Position numbers and translations under genes: made by a program. Shown here one piece after another: positions 46,230-56,418 of a DNA stretch of 62,038 bases (its first letter is position 1; each line of letters starts with the position of its first letter). The notes beneath the pieces are model-generated. The model did not search any database, was not told where the DNA came from, and was given only the letters and a program-made list of their open reading frames with translations. The stretch lies in assembly GCA_033762625.1 (NCBI GenBank), contig JANRLI010000009.1:1-62038 (forward strand), given 5' to 3'. The stretch comes from Alphaproteobacteria bacterium (GTDB lineage: Bacteria > Pseudomonadota > Alphaproteobacteria > UBA9219 > RGZA01).

Positions 46230-47404
46230 CTAAGCAGCGCAAACAGAATTGCTGCTGCGATATGCCCTGATAACCACCATGCTTGTAGCAGCGAGAATGT
46301 GGTGCTCAGCATCATCAAACTGCAAAAGGCTGCCGCCACAATATAGGGCTGTGCCGTTTCATGTGCATTGTAAACGCGGTAAGTCAGCATCAATAATAAT
46401 CCACCCCACAGCAATGCGCCAACCATTCCGAAATCCAGCCAGATTTGCAGAAAGATATTATGCGGATGATGACTTACCACATTTACGCCTGGTTCAAAAA
46501 ATCCGCTGCCGGTGCCCGCATCGGTTTCCATTCCTTTGGAGGCATCAATGCCGTGCCCAAATAGCGGTTCTTCCAGAATATGTTGTGATGTAAATGTCCA
46601 TATCTTGATGCGTGCCAGCGCTGAATCAAACAACTGGCCGGTAATTTCCTGCGGAATGAGTGGCAGTAATGTTGAAATGGGCACAATAAAAAAGCAGCCA
46701 AGGCCAATCATCACCACGAGTGCCCAACGCGCTAAAACCGGCTGGAAAAAGGCAAAAAACAAGATGCCGGTGCCAACCACCATGCCAAGCATGGATGAAC
46801 GATTGGTAAGAAATGCACTCAAAATCAAAAAGCCGATAACAGCTAAGATACTTAAAACTGTTTTGCCTTTGGTCTTAAGCCATAACGCAAATGGCCATAT
46901 AGAAAGCGCAAAGAGAGCTGCAGTGCGCTTAGTTATATTTTCATTGACTATCGTTGCTGCATCCAGATGTTCATACCAGCGATGGATCGGATGATCAAAA
47001 AAGCTTTCGACGCACAATAAGGCAAATCCAAAGCACCAGCTCACGACAAACAGTTTGATAAGCACATCCAGTGCCTGCGCTTTAATAAATGGCAGTGTCG
47101 TAAAAATAATCCAACAGCAGACACTGATATAAAACACATCAAATGCCGTATGCCATGCCTTGTCGTTCGGGCTCCAGAACGCGCTAAGGCAAGTATAAAT
47201 TATTGCACCGCCCAGCAAGATAAAGCTGTGTTTATTGATGTTTTGAACAATTTCTTTCCAGTGCTTTTTTAGCTTGGGCAGTAACACGAGTGCCGAATAG
47301 ATAATCAGCGCCATCATCCCGCGGGGCATCAACGCCATGAATGGCCCGAACATCAAAACCGGAATACATAAGAGCAGGGTAGTAATGGAAAATTGCTGGT
47401 TCAT
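46166..47404 (-). CDS. O-antigen ligase/polymerase-like membrane protein
   Basis: 412-residue polytopic inner-membrane protein with about ten to twelve hydrophobic segments, e.g. TLLLCIPVLMFGPFMALM and WALVVMIGLGCFFIVPIST. The Wzy_C/WaaL hallmark SHHPHNIFLQIWLDFGMVG follows a large periplasmic loop with EEPLFGHGIDASKG. Such proteins ligate O-antigen to lipid A-core or polymerise polysaccharide repeats; which applies is unclear. No glycosyltransferase or LPS genes are nearby. It starts in the ruvX stop (TAATG) and overlaps mutT tail to tail by 64 bases. Confidence 0.85.
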   Translation of the reverse strand: MNQQFSITTLLLCIPVLMFGPFMALMPRGMMALIIYSALVLLPKLKKHWKEIVQNINKHSFILLGGAIIYTCLSAFWSPNDKAWHTAFDVFYISVCCWIIFTTLPFIKAQALDVLIKLFVVSWCFGFALLCVESFFDHPIHRWYEHLDAATIVNENITKRTAALFALSIWPFALWLKTKGKTVLSILAVIGFLILSAFLTNRSSMLGMVVGTGILFFAFFQPVLARWALVVMIGLGCFFIVPISTLLPLIPQEITGQLFDSALARIKIWTFTSQHILEEPLFGHGIDASKGMETDAGTGSGFFEPGVNVVSHHPHNIFLQIWLDFGMVGALLWGGLLLMLTYRVYNAHETAQPYIVAAAFCSLMMLSTTFSLLQAWWLSGHIAAAILFALLSYNQSRNAAMSGTSAGGISNS

Positions 47405-47898
47405 TATGTTTTGTTATTTTGGGAATTATAAAAATCGAGTGCTGATTGCAAAATGCTGTGTGCTGCCAGCTTATCAATTACCGCGTCGCGGCGTTTGTGG
47501 CGCAGCTTTGCCTCATCACTTAAAAAATCCCGCATCGTGCTGGTGGATAGGCGTTCATCATAAAAACTGATTTGGGGCTCTGCCGTAAATACATTTTTGG
47601 CTTCCAAAATCTGCGCCGCAAATGTTCGAACTTTTTTGGCCATCACGCCTTCGCTTTCATCCATGTTCAAGGGAAGCCCAATAACCAGCCCGCCCGCATC
47701 ACGCTCTGCTACTAATTTGGCCAGCACAGCAATATCGTTGGCCAGCTTTCCTCTATTAATCGTTAAAAGTGGGGAAGATTGCTTAAAGCCTGGGTCGCAG
47801 ACCGCAACCCCAATCGTTTTACTGCCCACATCAAGGCCCAGCAGGCATTGGCCTTTTTTAACGCGCTTTAGAATATGGGGCCACGGGTGAATAGACAT
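47404..47898 (-). CDS. ruvX: Holliday-junction-resolvase-like protein RuvX/YqgF
   Basis: 164-residue RNase H-fold protein of the YqgF/RuvX family, involved in 16S rRNA 5' maturation in E. coli and also proposed as a Holliday junction resolvase. Motifs are LLGLDVGSKTIGVAVCDPG (first catalytic aspartate), GGLVIGLPLNMDESEG, FYDERLSTSTMRDFL and a terminal DAVIDKLAAHSILQSAL with the last aspartate. The ATG at 47898 fits the family start; an open extension upstream crosses the gatC promoter region and is rejected. Confidence 0.92.
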   Translation of the reverse strand: MSIHPWPHILKRVKKGQCLLGLDVGSKTIGVAVCDPGFKQSSPLLTINRGKLANDIAVLAKLVAERDAGGLVIGLPLNMDESEGVMAKKVRTFAAQILEAKNVFTAEPQISFYDERLSTSTMRDFLSDEAKLRHKRRDAVIDKLAAHSILQSALDFYNSQNNKT

Positions 47899-47975
47899 TT
47901 GTCTTTCTTTACATAAAAATGCTAAATCCTGAATACCAATTATCACCCTCCAACCGTTACTTTTTCTTAAAACAC

Positions 47976-48263
47976 ATGTCGATTGATAAAAATACCGTTG
48001 CTCGCATTGCAAACCTTGCCCGAATTCGCCTGACGGAAGAGGAACAAAATGCAATGACAAAAGAGTTCCAATCCATTTTGGGCTGGATTGACCAATTGCA
48101 GGAAGTAAACACCGATGACATACCTCCACTCACTTCGGTAGTGGAAGTAACCTTGCCGCTTCGTGAAGATAAGGTGGCAGATGGCGGTTATCCGGAAGAT
48201 GTCTTGGCCAATGCGCCCAAACAGGCAGCTGGCTTTTTTGTTGTTCCAAAAGTTATCGAATAA
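47976..48263 (+). CDS. gatC: Glutamyl-tRNA(Gln)/aspartyl-tRNA(Asn) amidotransferase subunit C
   Basis: 95-residue small subunit that wraps GatA and GatB in the tRNA-dependent amidotransferase, which makes Gln-tRNA(Gln) or Asn-tRNA(Asn) where the direct synthetase is absent. Family pattern: VARIANLARIRLTEEEQNAM, ILGWIDQLQEVNTDDIPPL and the C-terminal LREDKVADGG. The ATG at 47976 gives the standard N-terminus MSIDKNTV. It opens the gatC-gatA-gatB operon, 15 bases before gatA. Confidence 0.95.
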   Translation: MSIDKNTVARIANLARIRLTEEEQNAMTKEFQSILGWIDQLQEVNTDDIPPLTSVVEVTLPLREDKVADGGYPEDVLANAPKQAAGFFVVPKVIE

Positions 48264-48278
48264 AAATCAGGATATTGC

Positions 48279-49760
48279 ATGTCATCACTTATTGAACTCA
48301 CATTGGCGCAAGCGCTTGATGGTTTGAAGACCAAGAAATTCACTGCCACGGAATTAACGCAGGCGTATATCACGGCAACCGAAAAGTGCCGTTCGCTGAA
48401 TGCCTATATTGTTGAAACACCGGAACTTGCGCTGAAACAAGCGAAGGAATCCGATGCACGATATGTAAAAGGTACTGCGCTGCCGCTTGATGGGTTGCCA
48501 CTCGGCATCAAGGATTTATTTTGTACAGATGACGTGCAGACAACCGCGGGTAGCAATATTTTGCGTGGCTTTAAACCGCAATATGAATCAACTGTCACCA
48601 GCCAGCTATTCCGTGATGGTGCAGTGATGCTTGGCAAACTAAACCTTGATGAATTTGCGATGGGTTCGGCAAATATTACATCGGCTTATGGTAATGTAAT
48701 TAATCCCTGGAGTGGCGCTGATCCAGCGAATGCTGCGCGCAAACTTGTTCCCGGCGGATCTAGCGGGGGTAGTGCGGCTGCCGTTGCTGCGCGTTGCGCA
48801 ATTGCCGCAACCGGAACCGATACCGGCGGTTCCATTCGTCAACCTGCAGCCTTCACTGGCATCACGGGTATTAAACCCACCTACGGTCGCTGTTCACGCT
48901 GGGGTATTGTTGCTTATGCTTCATCCCTCGACCAAGCAGGGCCGATGACACGCGATGTGCGAGATGCTGCTATCATGCTGCGTTCGATGGCGGGGTATGA
49001 TCCAAAAGATTCAACCTCGGTTAATCGCCCAGTTCCAAATTACCTTGAAGCGATTGAAGGCGGTATTGCAGGCTTGCGTATTGGTATTCCAAAAGAATAT
49101 CGCGTCGATGGAATGCCGGCGGAAATTGAAACGCTGTGGCTACAGGGTATTAAAATGCTGCAAGATGCTGGCGCCGAAATTGTCGATATTTCATTGCCGC
49201 ATACCAAATATGCGCTTGCCACTTACTATATCGTGGCAACGGCGGAGTGTTCATCGAACCTCGCACGATATGATGGCGTGCGTTACGGTCAACGTGAAGC
49301 AGGAAAGAACCTGATTGAAATGTATGAAAATACCCGTGCCAAAGGGTTTGGCGCGGAAGTGCGCCGCCGTATCATGCTTGGTACTTATGTGTTATCGGCA
49401 GGTTATTACGATGCCTATTATCTCAAAGGCCAAAAAGTCCGTAATGCAATTGCCCGCGACTTCGGTCAGGCATTCAAGCAATGTGACGCCATTTTAACGC
49501 CAACTGCGCCTTCTGATGCCTTTGCAATTGGCGAAAAACAGGATGACCCGATTAAAATGTGGCTTAATGACGTATTCACAGTGCCCGTGAACCTTGCAGG
49601 ATTGCCGGCGATGTCGCTGCCGGTTGGGTTAAGCGCAAATAATTTGCCGCTTGGCTTGCAGATTATTGGCCGTCCATTTGATGAATCAACCGTGCTGGGC
49701 ATTGGCGCCGCACTTGAAGCTGCGGCTAACTTCAAAGCATTGCCGCCATTTCACGCATAA
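48279..49760 (+). CDS. gatA: Glutamyl-tRNA(Gln) amidotransferase subunit A
   Basis: 493-residue amidase subunit that releases ammonia from glutamine and channels it to GatB. The Ser-cisSer-Lys triad is visible: Lys in [10 protein letters not shown], the cis-serine in [18 protein letters not shown], and the nucleophile in [15 protein letters not shown]. The remaining amidase fold ([35 protein letters not shown]) is complete and of normal length. AGGATATTGC precedes the ATG. Confidence 0.97.
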   Translation: MSSLIELTLAQALDGLKTKKFTATELTQAYITATEKCRSLNAYIVETPELALKQAKESDARYVKGTALPLDGLPLGIKDLFCTDDVQTTAGSNILRGFKPQYESTVTSQLFRDGAVMLGKLNLDEFAMGSANITSAYGNVINPWSGADPANAARKLVPGGSSGGSAAAVAARCAIAATGTDTGGSIRQPAAFTGITGIKPTYGRCSRWGIVAYASSLDQAGPMTRDVRDAAIMLRSMAGYDPKDSTSVNRPVPNYLEAIEGGIAGLRIGIPKEYRVDGMPAEIETLWLQGIKMLQDAGAEIVDISLPHTKYALATYYIVATAECSSNLARYDGVRYGQREAGKNLIEMYENTRAKGFGAEVRRRIMLGTYVLSAGYYDAYYLKGQKVRNAIARDFGQAFKQCDAILTPTAPSDAFAIGEKQDDPIKMWLNDVFTVPVNLAGLPAMSLPVGLSANNLPLGLQIIGRPFDESTVLGIGAALEAAANFKALPPFHA

Positions 49761-49779
49761 GATTTTTTGGGATACGAAC

Positions 49780-51243
49780 ATGACTGCAAATAAAAATCTA
49801 ATTAAAGGCGAAACAGGTGATTGGGAAGTTGTCATCGGCATGGAAGTTCATGCACAGGTGCTTTCTGAATCCAAATTATTCTCCGGTGCGGCAACCGCAT
49901 TTGGTGCAGAACCCAACGCGCAGGTAAGTTTTGTTGATGCGGCCATGCCCGGCATGCTGCCCGTAATTAACAAAAAATGTGTTGAGCAAGCGGTACGCAC
50001 GGGGTTGGGCATTAATGCTAAAATCAATTTGCATTCAGTGTTCGACCGTAAAAACTATTTTTATGCTGACTTACCCAGCGGTTATCAAATCAGCCAGTTC
50101 AAAGATCCGATTGTCGGCAAGGGCCAGATCATACTCGATATGCCCGATGGTTCCACGCGTGCCATCGGCATTACGCGTCTGCATCTCGAACAAGATGCGG
50201 GCAAAAGCATGCATGACCAAAGCCCGACAGAATCGTATATTGATTTGAACCGTTCCGGCGTTGCCTTGATGGAAATTGTGTCTGAGCCCGATTTGCGCTC
50301 TTCGGAAGAAGCCGGTTTGTATCTTAAAAAACTCCGCACCATTTTGCGTTATCTTGGCACGTGTGATGGCAATATGGATGAAGGCAGCATGCGCGCCGAT
50401 GTCAACGTCTCCGTACGTAAACCCGGTGATCCTCTTGGTACGCGTTGCGAGATTAAAAACGTCAACTCCATGCGCTTTGTGGTGCAGGCAGTGGAATACG
50501 AAGCGCGCCGCCAAATTGAAATTATCGAAGGCGGCGGGGTCATCAAACAGGAAACACGTCTGTTTGATAATGCAAAAGGCGAAACCCGATCCATGCGTTC
50601 GAAAGAAGAAGCGCATGATTACCGTTATTTCCCGGATCCTGATTTATTGCCGCTTATTCTGGATGAAGCATGGGTCAATCATATTAAGGCAACGCTTCCA
50701 GAATTGCCCGATGACCGTAAAAACCGCTACATCAATGATTTTGGTTTAACGCCGTATGATGCGGGTGTGTTGGTCGCCGAAAAAGATACCGCTGTTTATT
50801 TTGAAAATGCAGCGAAAGGCCGCGACGGAAAACTGGCTGCGAATTGGGTGATGGGTGAATTATTCGGCGTGCTGAATAAAGAAAACAAGGCGATTACCGA
50901 AAGCCCGGTATCGGCTGAGGCGCTGGGCGGTCTTCTTGATCTCATTATCAATGGCACCATTTCCGGCCGCATTGCCAAGGAAGTGTTTGAAGAAATGGTC
51001 GCCTCAGGCAAGCCAGCCGCAAAAATCGTGGAAGAAAAGGGCCTACAACAGGTCAGTGATGTTGGCGCATTAGAAAAAGCAATTGATGATGTGATTGCGC
51101 AAAATCCGGATAAGGTTGCGGAATACCGCGGCGGCAAGGACAAACTGTTTGGCTTCTTTGTCGGTCAGGTGATGAAGAATACCGGCGGCAAAGCCAACCC
51201 TGGTGTTGTGAATGACTTGCTGAAGAAAAAGCTGGCGGGTTAA
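49780..51243 (+). CDS. gatB: Glutamyl-tRNA(Gln) amidotransferase subunit B
   Basis: 487-residue subunit that binds the misacylated tRNA, phosphorylates the side chain with ATP and completes transamidation. Segments are [57 protein letters not shown] and [13 protein letters not shown]. The helical and YqeY-like tail domain ends in [17 protein letters not shown]. The ATG at 49780 gives the family N-terminus; a much longer in-frame version overlapping gatA is rejected. It ends with a 4-base overlap with the opposite Sel1 gene. Confidence 0.97.
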   Translation: MTANKNLIKGETGDWEVVIGMEVHAQVLSESKLFSGAATAFGAEPNAQVSFVDAAMPGMLPVINKKCVEQAVRTGLGINAKINLHSVFDRKNYFYADLPSGYQISQFKDPIVGKGQIILDMPDGSTRAIGITRLHLEQDAGKSMHDQSPTESYIDLNRSGVALMEIVSEPDLRSSEEAGLYLKKLRTILRYLGTCDGNMDEGSMRADVNVSVRKPGDPLGTRCEIKNVNSMRFVVQAVEYEARRQIEIIEGGGVIKQETRLFDNAKGETRSMRSKEEAHDYRYFPDPDLLPLILDEAWVNHIKATLPELPDDRKNRYINDFGLTPYDAGVLVAEKDTAVYFENAAKGRDGKLAANWVMGELFGVLNKENKAITESPVSAEALGGLLDLIINGTISGRIAKEVFEEMVASGKPAAKIVEEKGLQQVSDVGALEKAIDDVIAQNPDKVAEYRGGKDKLFGFFVGQVMKNTGGKANPGVVNDLLKKKLAG

Positions 51244-52295
51244 TTTCGTTCGGCTTCTTCGCGTTGCCGTGGCGTCATATGGCTGCGCACATATTGCATA
51301 TCCTGAATGGCTTGCGGGTAACCTTGCTGTGCCGCTTTATTGATCCAGTAGTAGGATTGTAGCCAATCTTGCGGTGCACCGTCCTTGCCATCGCCATACA
51401 TAACTCCCAGATAATCTTGCGCCAGCGCATAGCCGTTTTGTGCCGATTGTTTGATGAGTTCAAACGCGGCAGCCGTTTGTACTGCGGTGCCAAGACCATT
51501 GAAATACATATAGGCTAGATCATGCTGTGCAATCGCATTTCCGCGCTGCGCTGCACGCTGGAAATGAATCACGGCTTGAGTATCGTCCTTGGGGCGGCCT
51601 GTTCCTTTGAAATACGCAACGCCAGTTAGATAATCCGCATCCTGAAATTCCGATGCAAAGCGCGTTAAATATCCGGCAAGCGGCGCTGGTTTATTTGGCG
51701 TTATCACTACACGGCTTGATAGTTTCCAAGCAATCCCATATCGCCCGTTTTTAAACAAGACGATGGCTTTGGTTTGCCCGGGTTGCAGTTTTTGATATTC
51801 ATCGTGTGAAACAGATATATCTTCGGTTTCATCCAGATTTATAAATGGAATGGTACCATCCACACATGCAGGAATACGCGCATAATAACTTCTGCTCGAT
51901 TTATGGGTCTCGATATGTTTCGAAAGAACGATTTTTTCGCATTGCTGTTCAGGCGTATCATCGAACTTTCCATTCATAAAATATGCCATACTGTAGGTTA
52001 ATAAGATCCCGCACAAAAAGCAGCCAAGTGAAAGCTTTGTGGTGTTAATACCAAGTTGTAAGGCGAGAAGGCGGGTTTTGAAGTAGTCGGATATCAGAAC
52101 CCAAATTGGGCTGGTGATAACACCAATCAAAAGCGTTGCCTCATAAATGCGCAGGGGATGGTAAATCGAAATCGAAACCCCGAACAGCACAATGATTACA
52201 ACATATACCAACGCAATTCCAATAACGACACCAGTGGCGGGTTTGCGTGGCGGTGCTGGTTCGTTAGGTTGTGCTGGGGCGGGTTCGGTTAACAT
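51240..52295 (-). CDS. Membrane protein with C-terminal Sel1-like repeats
   Basis: 351-residue protein. After a Pro-rich cytoplasmic start come three membrane segments ([57 protein letters not shown]), then a soluble region (about 115-210). Three to four Sel1-type repeats follow (about 225-340): [33 protein letters not shown] and [15 protein letters not shown]. Sel1 repeats are protein-interaction scaffolds; the partner is unknown. The first ATG at 52295 was chosen over a TTG at 52316 that lies within the terminator of the upstream gene. Confidence 0.8.
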   Translation of the reverse strand: MLTEPAPAQPNEPAPPRKPATGVVIGIALVYVVIIVLFGVSISIYHPLRIYEATLLIGVITSPIWVLISDYFKTRLLALQLGINTTKLSLGCFLCGILLTYSMAYFMNGKFDDTPEQQCEKIVLSKHIETHKSSRSYYARIPACVDGTIPFINLDETEDISVSHDEYQKLQPGQTKAIVLFKNGRYGIAWKLSSRVVITPNKPAPLAGYLTRFASEFQDADYLTGVAYFKGTGRPKDDTQAVIHFQRAAQRGNAIAQHDLAYMYFNGLGTAVQTAAAFELIKQSAQNGYALAQDYLGVMYGDGKDGAPQDWLQSYYWINKAAQQGYPQAIQDMQYVRSHMTPRQREEAERN

Positions 52296-52314
52296 TTGGA
52301 TACGGCTGTATGAC

Positions 52315-52347
52315 AAAAAAAAGGCCAGCGGAGGCGCTGGCCTTTTT
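52315..52347 (-). terminator. Rho-independent terminator of the 80-aa gene
   Basis: A perfect 8-bp stem GGCCAGCG / CGCTGGCC with a four-base loop is flanked by an A run on the left and a T run on the right. Read on the minus strand it gives a stem followed by eight Ts, directly after the stop at 52365. The symmetry means it could also stop plus-strand transcripts. Confidence 0.85.
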
Positions 52348-52364
52348 GCTTAGCTAAAAGAAAC

Positions 52365-52604
52365 TTATGCGTAACTGCCAGCGCTTTCCTGGAAGATACG
52401 GCGGCGGCGGCCACGGCGTGGCACTTCGCCAAGAATTTCGTCGTCGTTAGTTGCAGCACCGCCAGTCAGTGCAGAAAGTTCGCACATGGCTTTTTGCAGG
52501 GCTACTTTTTCACGTAAATCATCTCTGTCTTGCACGGTCATGCAGCTCAGCTTAATCTCGATGAGGTCAATTAATGACGTTACTGTTTGTCTTGATAGGG
52601 ACAT
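52365..52604 (-). CDS. Small unknown protein with basic RRGRRRR tail
   Basis: 79-residue protein that I do not recognise. The first 50 residues form one or two helices with two cysteines (SLIDLIEIKLSCMTVQDRDD, then LQKAMCELSALTG). The C-terminus has a strongly basic patch PRRGRRRRIF followed by QESAGSYA, suggesting contact with nucleic acid or acidic protein. The ATG at 52604 has AAAAGGTGCGGCT as ribosome site; another ATG six codons upstream is less well placed. It is a single-gene unit with its own strong terminator. Confidence 0.75.
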   Translation of the reverse strand: MSLSRQTVTSLIDLIEIKLSCMTVQDRDDLREKVALQKAMCELSALTGGAATNDDEILGEVPRRGRRRRIFQESAGSYA

Positions 52605-53052
52605 AGCCGCACCTTTTCCCATAAATTGTTGAAATCAGTTCTCTGTTCAAATTCTTGTTCAGCGAATGACATAGTTTTGCCAGAAATAAGTAAAAACTAT
52701 CTAAAGTTTGAACTAAATTTCTGTAAAAAATCATTCTAAATCATATAGTTAATGCTTTGCTAACCAGCTAAGTGCTTGAGTTGCCTCAAAGGTCATTTCC
52801 GGCGCGTACCAACCGCCAAAGTTTTTTTGAAAAAAATAAAAAATCGTCACACCGTTTTGCATCTCAAAACAGAATCACCGCGTCGCATCGGTGTGTGTAT
52901 CAAAAACTACATTCTATATTGGGTTTTCTGCATACCCCGCGCTGGCGGTGTTAAACATTTGGTAGCAACTGGAGTCATAAACTATTAAGTATCAAAGGGC
53001 GCTTCTTATTCGGATCTGCCCGCCAGTTCTCTTCCTATCAATAGTGTCCTCA
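52605..53052. other. Intergenic region upstream of the che operon
   Basis: 448 bases without a supported gene. It is A/T-rich in the left half and must contain promoters for the small minus-strand gene and for the plus-strand chemotaxis operon. A weak sigma-70-like pair (TTGGTA at 52959-52964, 17-base spacer, CTATTA at 52982-52987) could serve the operon. Two short open frames near 52772-52988 have poor starts and no protein-like composition and are rejected. No RNA gene was recognised. Confidence 0.5.
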
Positions 53053-53322
53053 ATGACTACATTGACTGCCCAATTTGATAATAATGCCGCCGTACAATTC
53101 TTTGATGGTGCGCGTGAATGGCCATTAACCCAGGATGTAGCCCTTGATGCTGGTGGGGTCATGCATATTACAACCCTTGCCGTGCAAACCTTGCTTTCAC
53201 TTGATACATCGCTTCGCCAGCAGGGACATAAATTATGGGTGATCAACCAATCCAAGGATTTTACCGAAACGCTGACGGATATGGGACTTGCCGACATCCT
53301 GAAACGCTGGAGCAAAGAGTGA
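53053..53322 (+). CDS. STAS-domain protein of the chemotaxis operon
   Basis: 89-residue STAS-like protein, similar in layout to anti-sigma-factor antagonists: a beta-strand start (TLTAQFDNNAAVQFF), a central segment VMHITTLAVQTLLSLDTSL where SpoIIAA has its phosphorylated serine loop, and a C-terminal helix (FTETLTDMGLADILKRW). Genes of this type often precede cheY-cheA in alphaproteobacterial chemotaxis operons, though their job is unclear. The ATG at 53053 is preferred over a GTG three codons earlier. It overlaps the cheY GTG start by 4 bases. Confidence 0.78.
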   Translation: MTTLTAQFDNNAAVQFFDGAREWPLTQDVALDAGGVMHITTLAVQTLLSLDTSLRQQGHKLWVINQSKDFTETLTDMGLADILKRWSKE

Positions 53323-53684
53323 GCAAGACAGTTCTAACCGTTGATGATTCTAAAATGATGCAGCATATGGTGGGGTTCACCTTGAAGCAGGCTGGCTTTG
53401 ATGTGAAACAGGCCTTTGATGGCCAGAACGCGCTGGATGTATTGGGCGGCCAAAAGGTTGATTGCATCGTCACTGATTTAAACATGCCGGGCATGGATAG
53501 CGTGGAATTCATCAAATATCTGCGTCAGCACCCCGTCTATAAAGTGACGCCGATTTTGATGCTGACTGACCAAAAGGATGAAATCAGAAAGCAGGCAGGA
53601 CGTGATGCAGGTGCAACCGGCTGGCTGGTTAAACCGTTCAATACCGACAAACTGATAAATACAATAAAAAAAGTAACACTGTGA
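53319..53684 (+). CDS. cheY: Chemotaxis response regulator CheY
   Basis: 121-residue single receiver domain. The phosphorylation pocket is VDDS (N-terminal acidic pair), the acceptor aspartate lies in CIVTDLNMPGMDSVEF, the switch Thr in ILMLTDQKDE and the lysine in GWLVKPFNTDKL. It starts with GTG inside the STAS gene stop, and cheA begins 14 bases later. Phospho-CheY normally sets the direction or mode of the motility motor. Confidence 0.93.
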   Translation: MSKTVLTVDDSKMMQHMVGFTLKQAGFDVKQAFDGQNALDVLGGQKVDCIVTDLNMPGMDSVEFIKYLRQHPVYKVTPILMLTDQKDEIRKQAGRDAGATGWLVKPFNTDKLINTIKKVTL

Positions 53685-53698
53685 AATGGTGATACAAC

Positions 53699-55777
53699 GT
53701 GGATGATCAATTAGAAGATTTCAAAAAAACATTCTTTGAAGAATCCGCAGATTTGCTCGGTATGGCGGAAATGCATCTGATGGATTTGTCCATCACCGAA
53801 CCCAGTGCGGAAAGCCTTGGCGCAATTTTTCGTTCCGTGCATTCGATCAAGGGTGGCGCAGGCGCCTTTGGCATGGAACGGCTTGTCAAATTTACCCATA
53901 GCTTTGAAAGTGTGCTGGATGCCCTGCGCAGTGGAAAAATTTCGATTGATAAATCACGCCATGATTTATTGATGAAAGGCTTTGACGTTGTTTCTGATCT
54001 GGTGCGTGAAGCAAAGGGCGATGTGCAATTGCCTGCTGACCGTGAAGCGGCAGTGCTTGCCGGCCTTAATGACTGGTGGCCACAAGAAGGTGGCCATGGC
54101 GGTGGTAATGGTGCAGGTGCGGCCAAAGCAGCAGCTCCCGTCAAAAAAATTCAGAAGTTTATCATCCGCTTTAAGCCGCTGCGCACGCTTTATGCCAAAG
54201 CGAACGAGCCATTGCTTATTTTACGTCAGATTAAAAATCTTGGTAACGCCATCATCGCCTGCACCACGGGCGGTATTCCAACGCTTGACCGTTTCGATCC
54301 TGAAGAAGCGTATATCGGCTGGATTATCCAGATTGAAACCGATATTGGCGAAGCAGCCTTGATGGAAGTGTTTGAATTCGTAGATGTGGATTCAGAATTA
54401 TCTATTCAATTACAACCCGATGGCCCGCAAACCATTGATACGCCGTTTGCAGCTTCCGCGCCTGCAATCAGCCAAGAAACCCATCAAGACGTTGCAAAGA
54501 CGACGCAAGCTCCTTCGCCAGCTAAAGAAGCTGTAAAAGAGAAAGAAGGGGGCGAAAAAACTGCAGCCGTTACATCTATCCGCGTTGACTTGGACAAGAT
54601 TGACCGCCTTGTGAATATGGTTGGCGAAATTGTGATTACGCAGGCCATGGTTGCCGAGCAATTAAAGCAACTTGATATCGAGAACAAGAATTTGATGAAC
54701 GGCCTTGAATCGATGCAGCAACACACACGTGAATTGCAGGATAGCGTGATGTCGATACGCGCGCAGCCTGTCAAATCGGTATTCCAGCGAATGCCACGTC
54801 TAGTGCGCGAGCTGGCCGGAACTCTGAATAAGGATGTGCGCTTGGTAACATCCGGCGAAAATACGGAAGTTGATAAAACAGTCATTGAACAGCTCAGTGA
54901 TCCATTAACCCACATGATCAGAAATTCCGTGGATCACGGAATTGAAATGCCGGATAAGCGCGAAGCAGCGGGTAAGCCGCGTGAAGGCACTATTCTATTG
55001 TCAGCTGAACATCGTTCCGGTCGTATCGTTATTCAGATTGTTGATGATGGCGGCGGCATCAACCGTGAGCGCGTTAAGCAAAAGTGCATCGAAAAAGGCC
55101 TTATCAATCCCGATGCACAGTTGACGGATGAAGAAATCGATAATTTTATTTTCCTACCCGGTTTTTCAACTGCTGAAAAAATCTCCAACGTATCCGGACG
55201 CGGCGTAGGGATGGACGTGGTAAAGAAAAATATCCAGGCCCTTGGTGGCCGCGTTAATGTTGTAAACAAGCCGGGTCTTGGCTCACGCTTTGTGCTATCG
55301 CTGCCGCTTACGCTTGCGGTGCTGGATGGCATGGTGGTGACGGTTGGGCAGGAACGCTATGTTTTGCCATTGACCAGTATTATTGAATTGCTACGACCCA
55401 CGCCGGAAATGATTTCCAAGCTGATTACGCATGGTGATCTTATTCACATTCGCGGTGAATACATCCGTTTGCTATATGTGCATGATGTATTCAACATCCG
55501 CGATGCCATTACCAATCCTGCAGATGCGCTGGTGGTATTGGTCGAAGTGGATGGTGGCCAGAAAGTCGGCCTAGTGGTGGATGAAGTGATTGGCCAGCAG
55601 CAGGTTGTGATCAAGAGCCTTGAATCCAACTACCGCCAGATTGAAGGTGTTTCTGCCGCCACCATTTTGGGTGATGGCCGTGTTGCCCTTATTCTTGACG
55701 TGATTGGCCTGCGGCAAATTTTGCTTGATCGCGCTGTCACAAAAAATCCCGCCCATACCCTCGAAGCAGCTTTATAA
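53699..55777 (+). CDS. cheA: Chemotaxis histidine kinase CheA
   Basis: 692-residue signalling kinase. The P1 domain has the phosphorylated histidine, residue 48, in FRSVHSIKGGAGAFGME. A His/Gly-rich linker and an unusual P2-like region cover residues about 135-245. P3 dimerisation reads DKIDRLVNMVGEIVITQ. P4 ATPase has LTHMIRNSVDHGIEMPDKRE, VDDGGGINRE and SGRGVGMDVVKKNIQALGG. P5 (TLAVLDGMVVTVGQERYVLP) docks CheW. It starts with GTG. Together with CheW and receptors it forms the sensory array core. Confidence 0.96.
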   Translation: MDDQLEDFKKTFFEESADLLGMAEMHLMDLSITEPSAESLGAIFRSVHSIKGGAGAFGMERLVKFTHSFESVLDALRSGKISIDKSRHDLLMKGFDVVSDLVREAKGDVQLPADREAAVLAGLNDWWPQEGGHGGGNGAGAAKAAAPVKKIQKFIIRFKPLRTLYAKANEPLLILRQIKNLGNAIIACTTGGIPTLDRFDPEEAYIGWIIQIETDIGEAALMEVFEFVDVDSELSIQLQPDGPQTIDTPFAASAPAISQETHQDVAKTTQAPSPAKEAVKEKEGGEKTAAVTSIRVDLDKIDRLVNMVGEIVITQAMVAEQLKQLDIENKNLMNGLESMQQHTRELQDSVMSIRAQPVKSVFQRMPRLVRELAGTLNKDVRLVTSGENTEVDKTVIEQLSDPLTHMIRNSVDHGIEMPDKREAAGKPREGTILLSAEHRSGRIVIQIVDDGGGINRERVKQKCIEKGLINPDAQLTDEEIDNFIFLPGFSTAEKISNVSGRGVGMDVVKKNIQALGGRVNVVNKPGLGSRFVLSLPLTLAVLDGMVVTVGQERYVLPLTSIIELLRPTPEMISKLITHGDLIHIRGEYIRLLYVHDVFNIRDAITNPADALVVLVEVDGGQKVGLVVDEVIGQQQVVIKSLESNYRQIEGVSAATILGDGRVALILDVIGLRQILLDRAVTKNPAHTLEAAL

Positions 55778-55794
55778 TAATGGAGAAGACTCTC

Positions 55795-56322
55795 ATGGCA
55801 AAAACATCGGCAAATACCCCCGCACGGATTGATGAAGATGGTAAGGGCGAAGATGGCGTTGCAAACTTGCAATTCATCACCTTCCGTGTTGGCAAGGAAG
55901 AGTATGGCGTGGATATTATGGCTGTGCGCGAAATTAAAGGCTGGGTTCCCGCAACACGTCTTCCTAACTCTCCGCATTTTGTGCGCGGCGTAATTAATCT
56001 GCGCGGTATTATGGTGCCGATTTATGATTTACGCGCACGCTTTGGCGGCGGGGAAACTGAAATCACCCGCACCCATGTGGTGATTATCGTAAAAGTGGGC
56101 GAGCGTATGTTTGGTGTGCTCGTGGACGGGGTGTCAGACATCCTAACCATCACCGAAGACCAGATTAAACCAGCCCCAGAAATGGATTCGACCGTGGATA
56201 GTGCTTATTTGCGCGGCCTTATCACCATCAAGGAACGCATGGTTGCGCTTCTGGTGCTTGAAAAGCTGTTCACCTCGAATGATGTGGACGAAGCTAAGCT
56301 GATTGCTGAAAGCGCCGCATAA
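55795..56322 (+). CDS. cheW: Chemotaxis coupling protein CheW
   Basis: 175-residue adaptor joining receptors to CheA. After an acidic start, the CheW fold reads FITFRVGKEEYGVDIMAVRE, LPNSPHFVRGVINLRGIMVP, RTHVVIIVKVGERMFGVLVD and LRGLITIKERMVALLVLEKL. The ATG at 55795 has GGAGAAGACTCTC as ribosome site and is preferred over the ATG at 55780, which lies right after the cheA stop. The longer N-terminus is moderately unusual. Confidence 0.94.
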   Translation: MAKTSANTPARIDEDGKGEDGVANLQFITFRVGKEEYGVDIMAVREIKGWVPATRLPNSPHFVRGVINLRGIMVPIYDLRARFGGGETEITRTHVVIIVKVGERMFGVLVDGVSDILTITEDQIKPAPEMDSTVDSAYLRGLITIKERMVALLVLEKLFTSNDVDEAKLIAESAA

Positions 56323-56418
56323 AAATCCCATAAATTCGTGTCCTACCCTTGTCATGGGGTCGGTCACATGCAATTGTGTGTGATCTAAAGAATCATTACG
56401 ACCTTGCTAAGTGGATCA

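Noticed and set aside
46512-46994. 160-codon open frame opposite the O-antigen-ligase-type gene
   Set aside because: The minus-strand frame shows a coherent polytopic protein with the HPHN motif; the plus-strand frame does not resemble a protein.
49651-49779. N-terminal extension of gatB overlapping gatA
   Set aside because: The extra 43 residues are Cys/His-rich shadow sequence; the ATG at 49780 matches the family start and has a ribosome site.
52772-52988. Two overlapping short open frames in the gap before the che operon
   Set aside because: No ribosome site, atypical composition, and they overlap each other in different frames.
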